A stretch of DNA of 64,000 bases, from contig CAADYR010000088.1 in NCBI GenBank assembly GCA_900753305.1, positions 1 to 64,000 of the forward strand, read 5' to 3'. The position numbers were made by a program, and so were the translations under genes. Source of the DNA: Lachnospiraceae bacterium. Its GTDB lineage: Bacteria > Bacillota > Clostridia > Lachnospirales > Lachnospiraceae. The notes under the pieces were generated by a model. That model was not told the DNA's origin and searched no databases. It saw only the letters and a program-made list of their open reading frames with translations. Positions 16,532 to 25,693 of the stretch are shown one piece after another (position 1 is the stretch's first letter; each line of letters starts with the position of its first letter).

Positions 16532-17809
16532 TTACTTAGATAACATCTCAATATCTTCATAGAAATTCGGATAGGAGATTGTTACACAGTCGGCATCCTG
16601 AATTTCAGTAACTCCATCTGCTGCCAATGCGCCGATGGCAAAGCTCATGGCAATGCGGTGGTCTTTTTTTGTGTTGATAGAGGCTCCATGTAATTGTTTA
16701 CCACCATGGATGATCATACCATCTTCGGTTGCTTCAATGTCACAACCCATTGCTTTGAGGTTTGTGACAACTGTGTCAATTCTGTTTGATTCTTTGACTT
16801 TTAATTCAGTGGCATCCTTGATGACTGTGGTTCCGTCAGCATAGGCGGCAGCCACAGCAATCATAGGAATCTCATCTATCAGGGTAGGAATGATTTCTCC
16901 TCCTACGGTAACTCCGTGAAGGGAAGAGGAACGTACCAACAAATCAGCAGTAGGTTCGCCGTTATCACAATTTTCATTTAAGTAAGTGATGTCAGCTCCC
17001 ATTTCTTTGAACACACGTATAATACCATCTCTGGTAGGATTGATTCCTACATTTTTAAGAAGTACTTCAGAATCAGGTACTAACATAGCAGCAGCGATAA
17101 AATAAGCGGCAGAAGAAATATCACCGGGTACTTTTACCTGTCTGCCTTCTAATTGAGGCTCTGGATGAATTGTAGCAGTTACCCCCTGACTGGTTACATC
17201 TGCACCGAAATATTGTAGCATGATCTCTGTATGATTGCGGCTCAAGGTAGGTTCTGCCACACTGGTTTCACCCTGCGCATACAGCCCGGCTAACAGCACA
17301 CAGGATTTTACCTGTGCAGAGGCTACGGGAGATTGGTAATGAATACCCTTTAGGGCAGTTCCCTCAATGTGAAGCGGCGCGCAGCCATTGCCATTTACAG
17401 ATACAATATGTGCACCCATTTCTGACAGTGGTGTGATGATTCGTTTCATGGGACGAGTCTGTATGGAGGCATCCCCTGTCAGGGTAACATCGAAATTCTG
17501 GGCTGCCAGAATACCGGAGATCAGTCTGGTGGTAGTTCCGCTATTGCCGCAGTCAAGCACATCTGCAGGTCTGCTCAGACCATGAAGTCCTTTGCCATGG
17601 ACAAGTATTGTATCTTTTGTCCTTTCAATGGGAATTCCCATGCTGCGGAAGCATCCGATGGTAGAGAGACAGTCGGCACCTTCCAGAAAGTGTGTGATCT
17701 CGGTAGTGCCCTGCGCCAGTGATCCAAACATTACTGCCCGGTGGGAGATGGATTTATCACCGGGAACAGAAACGGTTCCGCGTAGGTGATTCTTTTTATT
17801 TAACTGCAT
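16532..17809 (-). CDS. aroA: 3-phosphoshikimate 1-carboxyvinyltransferase (EPSP synthase)
   Basis: This 425-residue enzyme adds the enolpyruvyl group of phosphoenolpyruvate to shikimate 3-phosphate, the sixth step of the shikimate pathway. Family motifs are GDKSISHRAVM near residue 18, DCGNSGTTTRLISG near residue 85 and KVKESNRI near residue 338. Length matches the family. An AAAGGA site precedes the ATG. The gene lies 5 bp after tyrA on the same strand, so the two form an aromatic amino acid operon drawing on phosphoenolpyruvate. The rest of the pathway lies elsewhere. Confidence 0.97.
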   Translation of the reverse strand: MQLNKKNHLRGTVSVPGDKSISHRAVMFGSLAQGTTEITHFLEGADCLSTIGCFRSMGIPIERTKDTILVHGKGLHGLSRPADVLDCGNSGTTTRLISGILAAQNFDVTLTGDASIQTRPMKRIITPLSEMGAHIVSVNGNGCAPLHIEGTALKGIHYQSPVASAQVKSCVLLAGLYAQGETSVAEPTLSRNHTEIMLQYFGADVTSQGVTATIHPEPQLEGRQVKVPGDISSAAYFIAAAMLVPDSEVLLKNVGINPTRDGIIRVFKEMGADITYLNENCDNGEPTADLLVRSSSLHGVTVGGEIIPTLIDEIPMIAVAAAYADGTTVIKDATELKVKESNRIDTVVTNLKAMGCDIEATEDGMIIHGGKQLHGASINTKKDHRIAMSFAIGALAADGVTEIQDADCVTISYPNFYEDIEMLSK

Positions 17810-17814
17810 GTTTT

Positions 17815-18915
17815 TTATTTCCTTTCATATACTGTATAGTTCAAATCCTGTAAAAGGGTGATGGCTTCGTCAAGTGAGGCCTGTTCATAGAATTCGACCT
17901 GCAGAACACCTTCTTCAAATTCACGGTTATGGACGATACCGATATTTTTGATAGATATATCGGCTTTTGCCAGAAGTGTTGCAATCGTAGCAATCGCACC
18001 TGCTTCATCGGGAATGTCCAGATAGCAGCCGAATACTTTCTTGATAGGACCTCTGGACTGGTTGGTGAAGGAATCGCGATATTCTTTGGATTCAGTAAAC
18101 AGATCATAGGCGTAGCCCTGTTTTCTGGAACGAACAGCCTGACTGATATCCTGAAGTGATTCAATATAATCGTCCAGCAGATCTGCAATGTTCCTGGAGT
18201 TGGTCATGCAGATCGATTCCCACATCTGTGGGGAGGAGGATGCAATTCGGGTAATATCTTTGAAACCTCCGGCAGCTACCAGTTTCATGGTTCCTTCTTT
18301 CGTGTCGTGATCGTGTACCAGATTTACCAGCGCAGCGGCTATTAAATGAGGGACATGACTGATTGCAGCGGTAACATAATCGTGCTTATCACAGGTAATG
18401 ACCAGAGGAATAGCACCGATGGCCTGTACCAGATCTCGATAAAAGGTCAGATCCCCTTCGGAAGAAGATTCTGTTGGTGTGAGGATATAGAAAGCATTCT
18501 CCAGAATAATGGGATTGGCGTTGTCAAAACCGGATTTTTCACTGCCAGCCATAGGATGACCGCCGATGAACTGACGTTCCAGCCCCAGTTCTTTTACTTT
18601 GGCATGGATAGATGATTTCACACTGCCGACATCTGTAAGCAGGGTATCCGGAGCCAGATAAGGTTTTAACTGTGTCAGATTTTCATTGTTGACCGAGACA
18701 GGGGCACATAGAAAAATCATATCACATGAATGAAAATCATTGCCGATGGAATCAGTGGCAGCATCAGCAATTCCCTCTGACAGAGCATTCTGAGTCATGT
18801 TTACATTTGTGTCATATACCAGAATGTGACAGTCGGGCTGTATTTTACGGATGGCCTTGGCAATGGAGCCGCCGATAAGACCCAGTCCGATGAATCCATA
18901 AGAATTACGTTTCAT
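17815..18915 (-). CDS. tyrA: Prephenate dehydrogenase with C-terminal ACT domain
   Basis: This protein of about 366 residues oxidises prephenate to 4-hydroxyphenylpyruvate, the committed step to tyrosine. The N-terminal Rossmann motif GLGLIGGS is followed by the family segments GGHPMAGSEKSG and ISHVPHLIAAAL. The last 75 residues form an ACT domain (DIPDEAGAIATIATLLAKADI), probably the site of tyrosine feedback control. The start MKRNSYGFIG is chosen because AAAGGAG lies 9-10 nt before it; the longer frame adds 24 residues without family similarity. It leads the operon with aroA. Confidence 0.95.
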   Translation of the reverse strand: MKRNSYGFIGLGLIGGSIAKAIRKIQPDCHILVYDTNVNMTQNALSEGIADAATDSIGNDFHSCDMIFLCAPVSVNNENLTQLKPYLAPDTLLTDVGSVKSSIHAKVKELGLERQFIGGHPMAGSEKSGFDNANPIILENAFYILTPTESSSEGDLTFYRDLVQAIGAIPLVITCDKHDYVTAAISHVPHLIAAALVNLVHDHDTKEGTMKLVAAGGFKDITRIASSSPQMWESICMTNSRNIADLLDDYIESLQDISQAVRSRKQGYAYDLFTESKEYRDSFTNQSRGPIKKVFGCYLDIPDEAGAIATIATLLAKADISIKNIGIVHNREFEEGVLQVEFYEQASLDEAITLLQDLNYTVYERK

Positions 18916-18978
18916 GAATGTAGTCTCCTTTATGCAGGCATTTGCTGGATGTGCAGATGCCAATCGTTCTGTATTTAT

Positions 18979-19008
18979 AGTATACACACTTTAACGCACT
19001 AAAGTCAA
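18979..19008 (-). promoter_or_regulatory. tyrA-aroA promoter with operator-like palindrome
   Basis: On the reverse strand TTGACT, an 18-bp spacer and TATACT form a promoter. The inverted repeat ACTTTA-6-TAAAGT (18988-19005) fills the spacer and the end of the -35, so a bound regulator would block transcription. The rest of 18916-19243 holds the tyrA leader and the fusA2-like promoter and has no gene. Confidence 0.6.
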
Positions 19009-19040
19009 TAGCAGAAGTTAGAACATTGTACTGAAAATTA

Positions 19041-19116
19041 ACATAATATTTTGGATAAAATGTTATGTACAAAATACACAATACAACTTGAATATACAGA
19101 CAATATATTGTAAAAT
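19041..19116 (+). promoter_or_regulatory. Promoter and upstream inverted repeat of the EF-G2 gene
   Basis: TTGAAT (19088-19093), a 17-bp spacer and TAAAAT (19111-19116) form a promoter about 130 bp before the start. Upstream, a 12-bp inverted repeat (19041-19052 and 19057-19068, 11 of 12 matching) could be an operator. Confidence 0.5.
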
Positions 19117-19243
19117 TTATTTAAAGGTGTACGAAAATAAATACAATTCATATAATGTATGAATAAATTTAAACAACACCAAGATAATTCAGAAAGAAAT
19201 ATCGTAAGAATTTTACAAAAATATCAAACAGGAGGTAGCTACT

Positions 19244-21334
19244 ATGAATGTTTACACCACAGACAAGGTCAGAAATGTAGTTCTATTAGGTCATGGAGGG
19301 GCGGGCAAGACCAGCCTCGTAGAATCTATGGCATACTTGGCAGGCATTACATCCAGAATGGGCAGAGTCGAGGATGGTAATACGGTAAGTGATTTTGGAA
19401 AAGAAGAACAGAAACGTAAGATTTCAATTAGCACTACTGTTGTGCCGATTGAATGGGAAGGTGTAAAGATCAATGTATTGGATACACCTGGATATTTTGA
19501 TTTTATCGGTGAAGTAGAAGAGGGCATCAGTGCAGCAGATGCAGCGATTATCGTTGTATCAGGCAAGGCTGGTGTAGAAGCCGGAACGGAAAAGGCATGG
19601 GAGTTGTGTGAAAAATATAAGCTTCCCCGCATGATCTATGTTACAGATATGGATGTGGATAATGCATCTTTCAAGAATGTAGTGGAAACATTAACAGAAA
19701 TGTATGGTAAGAAGATTGCACCATTCCATTTCCCGATTCGTGAAAATGAGAAATTTGTGGGCTATATTAATGTAGTCAGTGAAAATGCAAACCGCTGGGT
19801 AGGCAAGGAAGTAGAAGAATGTGAGATTCCTGACTACAGCAAAGATAATCTGGCTCTTTATAAAGATACATTGATGGAAGCTGTTGCAGAAACCAGTGAA
19901 GAATTTATGGAACGCTATTTTGGCGGTGAGACGTTCACTGAGAATGAGATCAGAGCTGCATTGCGCACGAACGTCATTGACGGTTCGATCGTACCAATCA
20001 GTATGGGCTCTAATACATTGTGTCAGGGTACATATACTTTGCTGGATGATATTGTGAAATATCTGCCAAGCCCTGAAAACAAGGAGCTGGCTGGTATTAA
20101 TATGAAAACAAATGAGATTTTCCAGGCAAACTATGACTTTTCCAAGGCAAAGTCAGCCTATGTGTTCAAGACTATCGTAGATCCGTTCATCGGAAAGTAT
20201 TCGTTGATCAAAGTGTGTTCGGGTGTATTCAAGCCTGATGATATGATCTATAACAAGGACAAGGATATTGAGGAAAAAGTCAGCAAACTCTATGTACTTC
20301 AGGGCAGCAAGCCAATCGAAGTACCTGAACTGCATGCAGGTGACATTGGAGCAATTGCAAAACTGACAGCGGCAAGAACCGGTAATACGTTGTCTACCAA
20401 GGCAAATATCATTGAGTATGGTAAGTTCGAGATATCCAAACCATACACATCCCTTCGTTATAAAGTGCCGAATAAGGGAGATATTGATAAAGTAGCACAG
20501 GCACTTCAGAAGCTTTCCCATGAGGATCAGACCTTGAAGGTAGTTAATGATACAGAGAACAGACAGTCACTGTTATATGGCATTGGTGAGCAGCAGCTTG
20601 AGATTATCCAGAGCAGATTGCTGAATGAATATAAGTGTCAGATCGAACTGAGTAAACCGAAGGTAGCGTTCAGAGAAACAATCAGGAAAAAAGCGGATGT
20701 AGAATATAAATATAAGAAGCAGTCCGGCGGACATGGACAGTACGGTCATGTAAAGATGCGCTTCGAGCCATCTGGTGATCTGGAAAAGCCGTATGTATTT
20801 GAGCAGGAGGTCGTAGGCGGCGCAGTTCCGAAGAATTTCTTCCCGGCAGTAGAGAAGGGTTTACAGGAATCGGTTGTGAAGGGACCTCTGGCTGCATATC
20901 CTGTAGTTGGTGTAAAAGGTGTGCTCTATGATGGTTCATATCATCCGGTAGATTCCTCGGAAATGGCATTCAAGATGGCAACAATCCAGGCATTTAAGAA
21001 GGGCTTCATGGAGGCAGGTCCGATTCTGTTAGAACCGATCATGAACCTGAAGGTAACAGTACCTGACAGATACACAGGTGATGTTATGGGAGATCTGAAC
21101 AAGAGACGAGGTAGAGTCCTTGGTATGAATCCTGTAGGCAACGGTAAGCAGGTTGTAGAGGCAGATATCCCTATGATGGAGTTAAGTGGGTATTGTACAG
21201 TGCTTCGATCCATGACTGGTGGTAGGGGCAACTATGAATACACATTTGCAAGATATGAACAGACTCCAAGTGATATCCAGGAAGCAGAAGTAAAAGCCAG
21301 AGCAGCCAAAGTAGCTGAAAATAATGAAGAATAA
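19244..21334 (+). CDS. EF-G2-type translation factor GTPase
   Basis: This 696-residue protein has the domain order of elongation factor G. The G1 motif GHGGAGKT lies at 16-23 and the G3 motif is DTPGYFDF, where standard EF-G has DTPGHVDF. The Tyr in place of the catalytic His is typical of the EF-G2 paralogue group rather than of the housekeeping factor. The G4 motif, normally NKMD, reads TDMD, which is odd because the Asn contacts guanine. Domain IV (SGGHGQYGHVKMRFEP) and domain V are intact. AGGAGG precedes the ATG. Its role in translation or ribosome recycling is not settled for this group, and GTP specificity here is uncertain. Confidence 0.88.
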   Translation: MNVYTTDKVRNVVLLGHGGAGKTSLVESMAYLAGITSRMGRVEDGNTVSDFGKEEQKRKISISTTVVPIEWEGVKINVLDTPGYFDFIGEVEEGISAADAAIIVVSGKAGVEAGTEKAWELCEKYKLPRMIYVTDMDVDNASFKNVVETLTEMYGKKIAPFHFPIRENEKFVGYINVVSENANRWVGKEVEECEIPDYSKDNLALYKDTLMEAVAETSEEFMERYFGGETFTENEIRAALRTNVIDGSIVPISMGSNTLCQGTYTLLDDIVKYLPSPENKELAGINMKTNEIFQANYDFSKAKSAYVFKTIVDPFIGKYSLIKVCSGVFKPDDMIYNKDKDIEEKVSKLYVLQGSKPIEVPELHAGDIGAIAKLTAARTGNTLSTKANIIEYGKFEISKPYTSLRYKVPNKGDIDKVAQALQKLSHEDQTLKVVNDTENRQSLLYGIGEQQLEIIQSRLLNEYKCQIELSKPKVAFRETIRKKADVEYKYKKQSGGHGQYGHVKMRFEPSGDLEKPYVFEQEVVGGAVPKNFFPAVEKGLQESVVKGPLAAYPVVGVKGVLYDGSYHPVDSSEMAFKMATIQAFKKGFMEAGPILLEPIMNLKVTVPDRYTGDVMGDLNKRRGRVLGMNPVGNGKQVVEADIPMMELSGYCTVLRSMTGGRGNYEYTFARYEQTPSDIQEAEVKARAAKVAENNEE

Positions 21335-21352
21335 GTAGAAGAGTTTAGGCAC

Positions 21353-21740
21353 GCCGCAGGTCGTGTCAGTTCGGTCTCTTTGCCACTTACGTGATGTAAG
21401 AGTTTCTAAGCTACAGTCACCGAACTGACATGACCTGCGGCTGTATATAGAAATTTTTCATATCTAATGCTGGTGAGTTATATCGCTTGTTATAAGACTT
21501 GCTTTAGGCAGCGTAACCTAGAACTAGGAGCAACTTCAAGATTATAGTTGTAATATACAGGCGGTTTAACTCGCCAGTTAGTATATGGCACTGTAGAAAA
21601 ACTCAGAGGTTTCGTAAAAAGACCCTCTGCGAGTGTCGGCGCTTAGGTCGCAGGGGCAATAAGCCACTGCAACCTTAGGCGTCCGCTACATCGAGCAGCG
21701 GAGTGGAAACGTGTCTTCGCACGAAATATCTGAGTTTTTA
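21353..21740 (+). ncRNA. Large structured RNA candidate
   Basis: The 544-bp gap between the EF-G2 gene and apbE holds three structured blocks and no gene. Block 1 is a 23-bp stem (21353-21375 with 21419-21441, one G-U pair) with CTTAC/GTAAG (21386-21400) in its loop. Block 2 pairs 21470-21494 with 21554-21577 through a long helix containing several G-U pairs, with a CCTA/TAGG hairpin at 21517-21528 inside. Block 3 is closed by AAAAACTCAGA (21597-21607) with TCTGAGTTTTT (21729-21739), then a 3x3 internal loop and TTCGT/ACGAA, and encloses CCGCT/AGCGG and CCACT/AGTGG helices. Block 3 ends in a T-run like a terminator. No known RNA family was recognised. Confidence 0.6.
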
Positions 21741-21815
21741 ATTATATCCTATAAAAGGGCGAGATAAAACGCCGTGACTAGAACTTATTTTAAGTTTGCA
21801 TTTCTCCGCCTAATC

Positions 21816-21845
21816 TTGACAAGCTCCACCCTGACATTGTACGAT
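21816..21845 (+). promoter_or_regulatory. Promoter of apbE
   Basis: TTGACA (21816-21821), an 18-bp spacer and TACGAT (21840-21845) precede the gene. The -35 is perfect and the -10 is weak. Confidence 0.5.
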
Positions 21846-21878
21846 ACCCTAAGAAATGGGAAAAGTGGAGATAAAAAC

Positions 21879-22922
21879 ATGCACAAGAACACGAAACGAA
21901 TACTGACAGCATTGTTTTTCATAGCAGCATGTGCCGCTGCGTATTTCATCATAGTCAGAGGGCAAAATAACAAAAATGCATCCACACAGATATTTGCCAT
22001 GGATACCTACATGGAATTGACAGCCTATGGTAAAAACTCTGAAGATGCAGTCAGGGCTGCTAAAGAAGAAATTGAGAGACTGGATGCACTTTTATCCACC
22101 GGCAATGAGAAGAGTGAGATTAGTCAGCTTAATAAGAATAAGAAAGGACAGATATCAGCAGATACGCAGTATTTACTGAATCGTTCCCTTACTATTTATG
22201 AAGAAACGGATGGAGCTTTTGATATTACAATATATCCAGTCATGAAAGCATGGGGATTTACAGGAGAAGAACATCGGATACCGGATGAGGAAGAATTACA
22301 GGATTTACTGCAGCTTGTAGATGCCTCCAGACTACAATATGATGCCAACACGCAGACGCTTACACTGCCAGAGAAAGTAGAGATTGATTTTGGCGGCATT
22401 GCCAAAGGCTATACTTCTCAGAGAGTTGCACAGATCATGCAGGAATATGACATAACGAGTGCTATTTTAAATTTGGGAGGTAATGTGCAGCTTGTTGGAG
22501 CGAAGCCGGATGGCAGCTCATGGAAGGTGGCAATTAAAAGTCCTGATGAACAGGAAGAATACCTGGGAGTGCTGTCTGCAAAGAACAAGGCGATCATCAC
22601 ATCCGGAGGTTATGAACGCTATTTTGAAGAAAATGGCAGGAAGTACCATCACATCATAGATCCTAAGACAGGAATGCCGGCCTATAATGGTTTACAGTCT
22701 GTAACAATTGTCAGTGAAGATGGTACGTTGGCAGATGGACTTTCCACCGCACTGTATGTCATGGGAACAGAAGAGGCGGTTAAGTTCTGGCAGGATCACA
22801 GTGATGAATTTGATGCCATTTTGTACACGGATGATGGAACTCTCTACGTTACAGAAGGAATTGCAGATACTTTTACTTCCAGCCATTCCATTACAGTTCT
22901 TGAAAAAGCAGTTGCATTTTAA
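21879..22922 (+). CDS. apbE: FAD:protein FMN transferase, lipoprotein
   Basis: This protein of about 347 residues attaches FMN from FAD to threonines of extracytoplasmic flavoproteins such as Rnf or NQR subunits. Residues 1-18 form a lipoprotein signal with lipobox IAAC and acceptor Cys18, so it sits on the outer face of the membrane. Family segments are MDTYMELTAYG, GAFDITIYPVMKAWGF, DFGGIAKGY and HIIDPKTGMP, and a conserved DGLSTALYVMG closes the active site region. The ATG at 21879 is preferred because GTGGAG lies 8 nt before it and the signal peptide starts there; the open frame extends about 35 codons further upstream without family similarity. No Rnf genes lie nearby. Confidence 0.93.
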   Translation: MHKNTKRILTALFFIAACAAAYFIIVRGQNNKNASTQIFAMDTYMELTAYGKNSEDAVRAAKEEIERLDALLSTGNEKSEISQLNKNKKGQISADTQYLLNRSLTIYEETDGAFDITIYPVMKAWGFTGEEHRIPDEEELQDLLQLVDASRLQYDANTQTLTLPEKVEIDFGGIAKGYTSQRVAQIMQEYDITSAILNLGGNVQLVGAKPDGSSWKVAIKSPDEQEEYLGVLSAKNKAIITSGGYERYFEENGRKYHHIIDPKTGMPAYNGLQSVTIVSEDGTLADGLSTALYVMGTEEAVKFWQDHSDEFDAILYTDDGTLYVTEGIADTFTSSHSITVLEKAVAF

Positions 22923-22968
22923 ATGGCACTATGCTAGAATATTTTCAGATTTGTAATATGTTAACAAC

Positions 22969-23216
22969 CGTGATAAGGAGTAGTAGAGGCACAATTTTTT
23001 TTCAGAGAGCTGTTATTTTGGTGCGAGACAGCAGAGAGACACCTTGAACTCGCCTTGGAGTTCTCACAGTGAAGCCTGACAGGAATAGTTGTGAGCGGGA
23101 CTTCCCGTTACAGAAGCATAAGCGCAGATACAGAATCTGAAACAGAGTGGTACCGCGGATAGATATAATCTCTTCGTCTCTATATTATTTTTTTATAGAG
23201 ACGGAGTTTTTTTATT
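22969..23216 (+). ncRNA. T-box riboswitch upstream of leuS
   Basis: The leader begins GTGATAAGGAGTAGTAG, a usual T-box start. It contains a specifier region with CTC (a Leu codon) in TTGAACTCGCC near 23045-23055 and the T-box sequence GTGGTACCGCGG at about 23147-23158, which pairs with the uncharged tRNA acceptor end. Terminator arms CGTCTCTATA (23175-23184) and TATAGAGACG (23194-23203) are followed by a T-run. Uncharged tRNA-Leu should stabilise the antiterminator and switch on leuS and the gene after it. Confidence 0.93.
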
Positions 23217-23276
23217 TCACGGCATATGCCTATCATGGTGCATAACGAACAATGTATGAAAAAGGAGTCATGAAAA

Positions 23277-25688
23277 ATGAGCAGAGAGTATTCTCCAAAA
23301 GAAATTGAAAAAAAATGGCAGGATATCTGGGATAATGAAGAGGCATTTAAGGCAACTCTCGATAAGTCCAAGCCAAAATATTATGCATTAGTTGAGTTCC
23401 CTTATCCTTCAGGACAGGGGCTTCATGTAGGTCATCCAAGACCATATACAGCAATGGATATCGTATCCCGTAAGAAGAGAATGCAGGGCTACAATGTCCT
23501 TTTCCCAATGGGATGGGATGCATTCGGTCTTCCTACAGAGAACTATGCGATCAAGAATAAAATTCATCCCAAGATCGTAACCAAGAACAATGTGGCACAT
23601 TTCAAGGAACAGTTAAAGTCATTAGGTTATTCTTTCGACTGGTCAAGAGAGATCAACACAACAGATCCTTCCTATTATAAATGGACACAGTGGATCTTCT
23701 TACAGCTTTTCAAGAAGGGATTGGCTTATAAGAGTGAAATGCCGATCAACTGGTGTACTTCCTGTAAGGTAGGTCTTGCAAATGAGGAAGTTGTAAACGG
23801 TGTATGCGAGCGTTGTGGCGCTCCTGTTATCCGTAAGATGCAGTCCCAGTGGATGTTAAAGATCACAGATTATGCAGAGAAGCTGATCGAAGGTCTGGAT
23901 CATGTAGACTATATCGAGAAGGTTAAGGTTTCCCAGAAGAACTGGATCGGCAGAAGCGAAGGTGCAGAAGTTAACTTCAAGTTAAGTGGTAAGGATGAGG
24001 CACTGACCGTATATACAACCAGACCTGACACTTTATTTGGTGCTACTTACATGGTAATTTCTCCTGAGCATCCTATGATCGATAAGTATAAGGACGAGAT
24101 CAGCAATTATGATGAGATTCTTGCATATCGTGCACAGGCAGCAAGAAAGTCTGATTTTGAGAGAACAGAGCTTGCCAAGGATAAGACAGGTGCATGTATC
24201 AATGGAATTACAGCAGTGAACCCTGTAAATGGCAAGGAGATTCCTATCTGGGTATCTGATTATGTATTAATGTCTTATGGTACAGGTGCTATCATGGCAG
24301 TTCCTGCACATGATGACAGAGACTGGGATTTCGCCAAGAAGTTTGATCTGCCTATCATTGAAGTAGTAGCAGGTGGTGATGTACAGAATGCAGCATTTAC
24401 AGATGTAGCAACTGGTAAGCTGTGCAACTCCGGTTTCCTGGATGGAATGGAAGTTAAGGATGCCAAGAAGGCTATTATTGAATGGCTGGAGGAAAAAGGC
24501 ATTGGACATAAGAAAGTTAATTATAAGCTTCGTGACTGGGTATTCTCACGTCAGCGTTACTGGGGCGAACCTATTCCTATTGTGAAGTGCCCTTGCTGTG
24601 GTTATGTTCCAATTGATGAGAGTGAACTTCCCCTGAAGCTTCCTGAAGTAGACAGCTATATGCCTACAGATACAGGTGAATCACCACTTGCAGCTATGCG
24701 TGACTGGGTAGAGACTACCTGTCCTAAGTGTGGAGGTAAAGCTGAGAGAGAGACAGATACTATGCCTCAGTGGGCTGGTTCTTCCTGGTATTTCTTAAGA
24801 TATATCGATCCTCATAATGATGAGGCTTTTGCAAGCAAAGAAGCAATTGACTACTGGATGCCTGTAGACTGGTACAATGGTGGTATGGAGCATACAACAC
24901 TTCACTTACTCTATTCCAGATTCTGGCACAAGTTCCTTTATGATCAGGGACTGGTATCCTGCCCTGAACCATATATGAAGAGAACTTCTCATGGTATGAT
25001 CCTTGGTGAAAACAATGAGAAGATGTCAAAATCCAGAGGAAATGTTATCAACCCGGATGATATTGTAAACGAGTTCGGCGCAGATACACTCAGAACCTAT
25101 GAAATGTTCATCGGTGCATTTGAATTAAGTGCATCATGGAGCATGGAAGGTGTTAAGGGTTGTAGAAAGTTCCTGGAACGTGTATGGAAATTACAGGACA
25201 TGCTCATCGAGGGAGACAGCTACAGAGAGAATCTTGAGACTAAGATCCATCAGACGATCAAGAAAGTATCAAACGATTTTGAAAATCTGAAATTCAATAC
25301 AGCAATCGCAGCTATGATGTCTCTGGTAAATGATTTCTATAAGGAAAAGAGCATCAATAAGGCAGAATATGCAACCCTGATTCTTTTACTGAATCCTGTA
25401 GCACCTCATATGACAGAAGAATTATGGGAGTCAATCTATGGTGGCAGAGCATATCAGCAGAAGTGGCCTGAGTATGAAGAAGCCAAGACTGTAGAGTCTA
25501 ATGTAGAAATTGCAGTACAGATCAATGGTAAGGTTAAGGCAACTCTTGGAGTAGCACTTGACGAGGATGAAGAATCTGTTAAGGCAAAGGCGCATGCAAT
25601 TCCTGCAATTGCAGAGCTTATGGCTGGTAAGAATGTAGTAAAGGAAGTCTACGTAAAGGGCAGAATCCTGAATATCGTAGTGAAATAA
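23277..25688 (+). CDS. leuS: Leucyl-tRNA synthetase
   Basis: This 803-residue class Ia enzyme charges tRNA-Leu. The HIGH-type motif is GLHVGH near residue 50, the editing CP1 domain follows (TTRPDTLFGATYM and DDRDWDFAKKF), a CxxC zinc-like segment occurs twice, and the KMSKS loop is near residue 582. The anticodon-binding and C-terminal domains are present (ETKIHQTIKKVSNDF and VQINGKVKATL). AAAAAGGAG precedes the ATG. The gene is under T-box control and runs into a LeuRS-like gene 5 bp downstream. Confidence 0.98.
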   Translation: MSREYSPKEIEKKWQDIWDNEEAFKATLDKSKPKYYALVEFPYPSGQGLHVGHPRPYTAMDIVSRKKRMQGYNVLFPMGWDAFGLPTENYAIKNKIHPKIVTKNNVAHFKEQLKSLGYSFDWSREINTTDPSYYKWTQWIFLQLFKKGLAYKSEMPINWCTSCKVGLANEEVVNGVCERCGAPVIRKMQSQWMLKITDYAEKLIEGLDHVDYIEKVKVSQKNWIGRSEGAEVNFKLSGKDEALTVYTTRPDTLFGATYMVISPEHPMIDKYKDEISNYDEILAYRAQAARKSDFERTELAKDKTGACINGITAVNPVNGKEIPIWVSDYVLMSYGTGAIMAVPAHDDRDWDFAKKFDLPIIEVVAGGDVQNAAFTDVATGKLCNSGFLDGMEVKDAKKAIIEWLEEKGIGHKKVNYKLRDWVFSRQRYWGEPIPIVKCPCCGYVPIDESELPLKLPEVDSYMPTDTGESPLAAMRDWVETTCPKCGGKAERETDTMPQWAGSSWYFLRYIDPHNDEAFASKEAIDYWMPVDWYNGGMEHTTLHLLYSRFWHKFLYDQGLVSCPEPYMKRTSHGMILGENNEKMSKSRGNVINPDDIVNEFGADTLRTYEMFIGAFELSASWSMEGVKGCRKFLERVWKLQDMLIEGDSYRENLETKIHQTIKKVSNDFENLKFNTAIAAMMSLVNDFYKEKSINKAEYATLILLLNPVAPHMTEELWESIYGGRAYQQKWPEYEEAKTVESNVEIAVQINGKVKATLGVALDEDEESVKAKAHAIPAIAELMAGKNVVKEVYVKGRILNIVVK

Positions 25689-25693
25689 GTCGT

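Noticed and set aside
19159..19380. Small gene of 73 codons before the EF-G2 gene
   Set aside because: It overlaps the conserved start of the EF-G2 gene in another frame and has no ribosome site, while the EF-G2 start has AGGAGG.
21597..21740. Cobalamin riboswitch, because of a GCCACTG segment near 21663
   Set aside because: The other conserved cobalamin boxes and the expected downstream genes are absent, and the surrounding helices do not fit.
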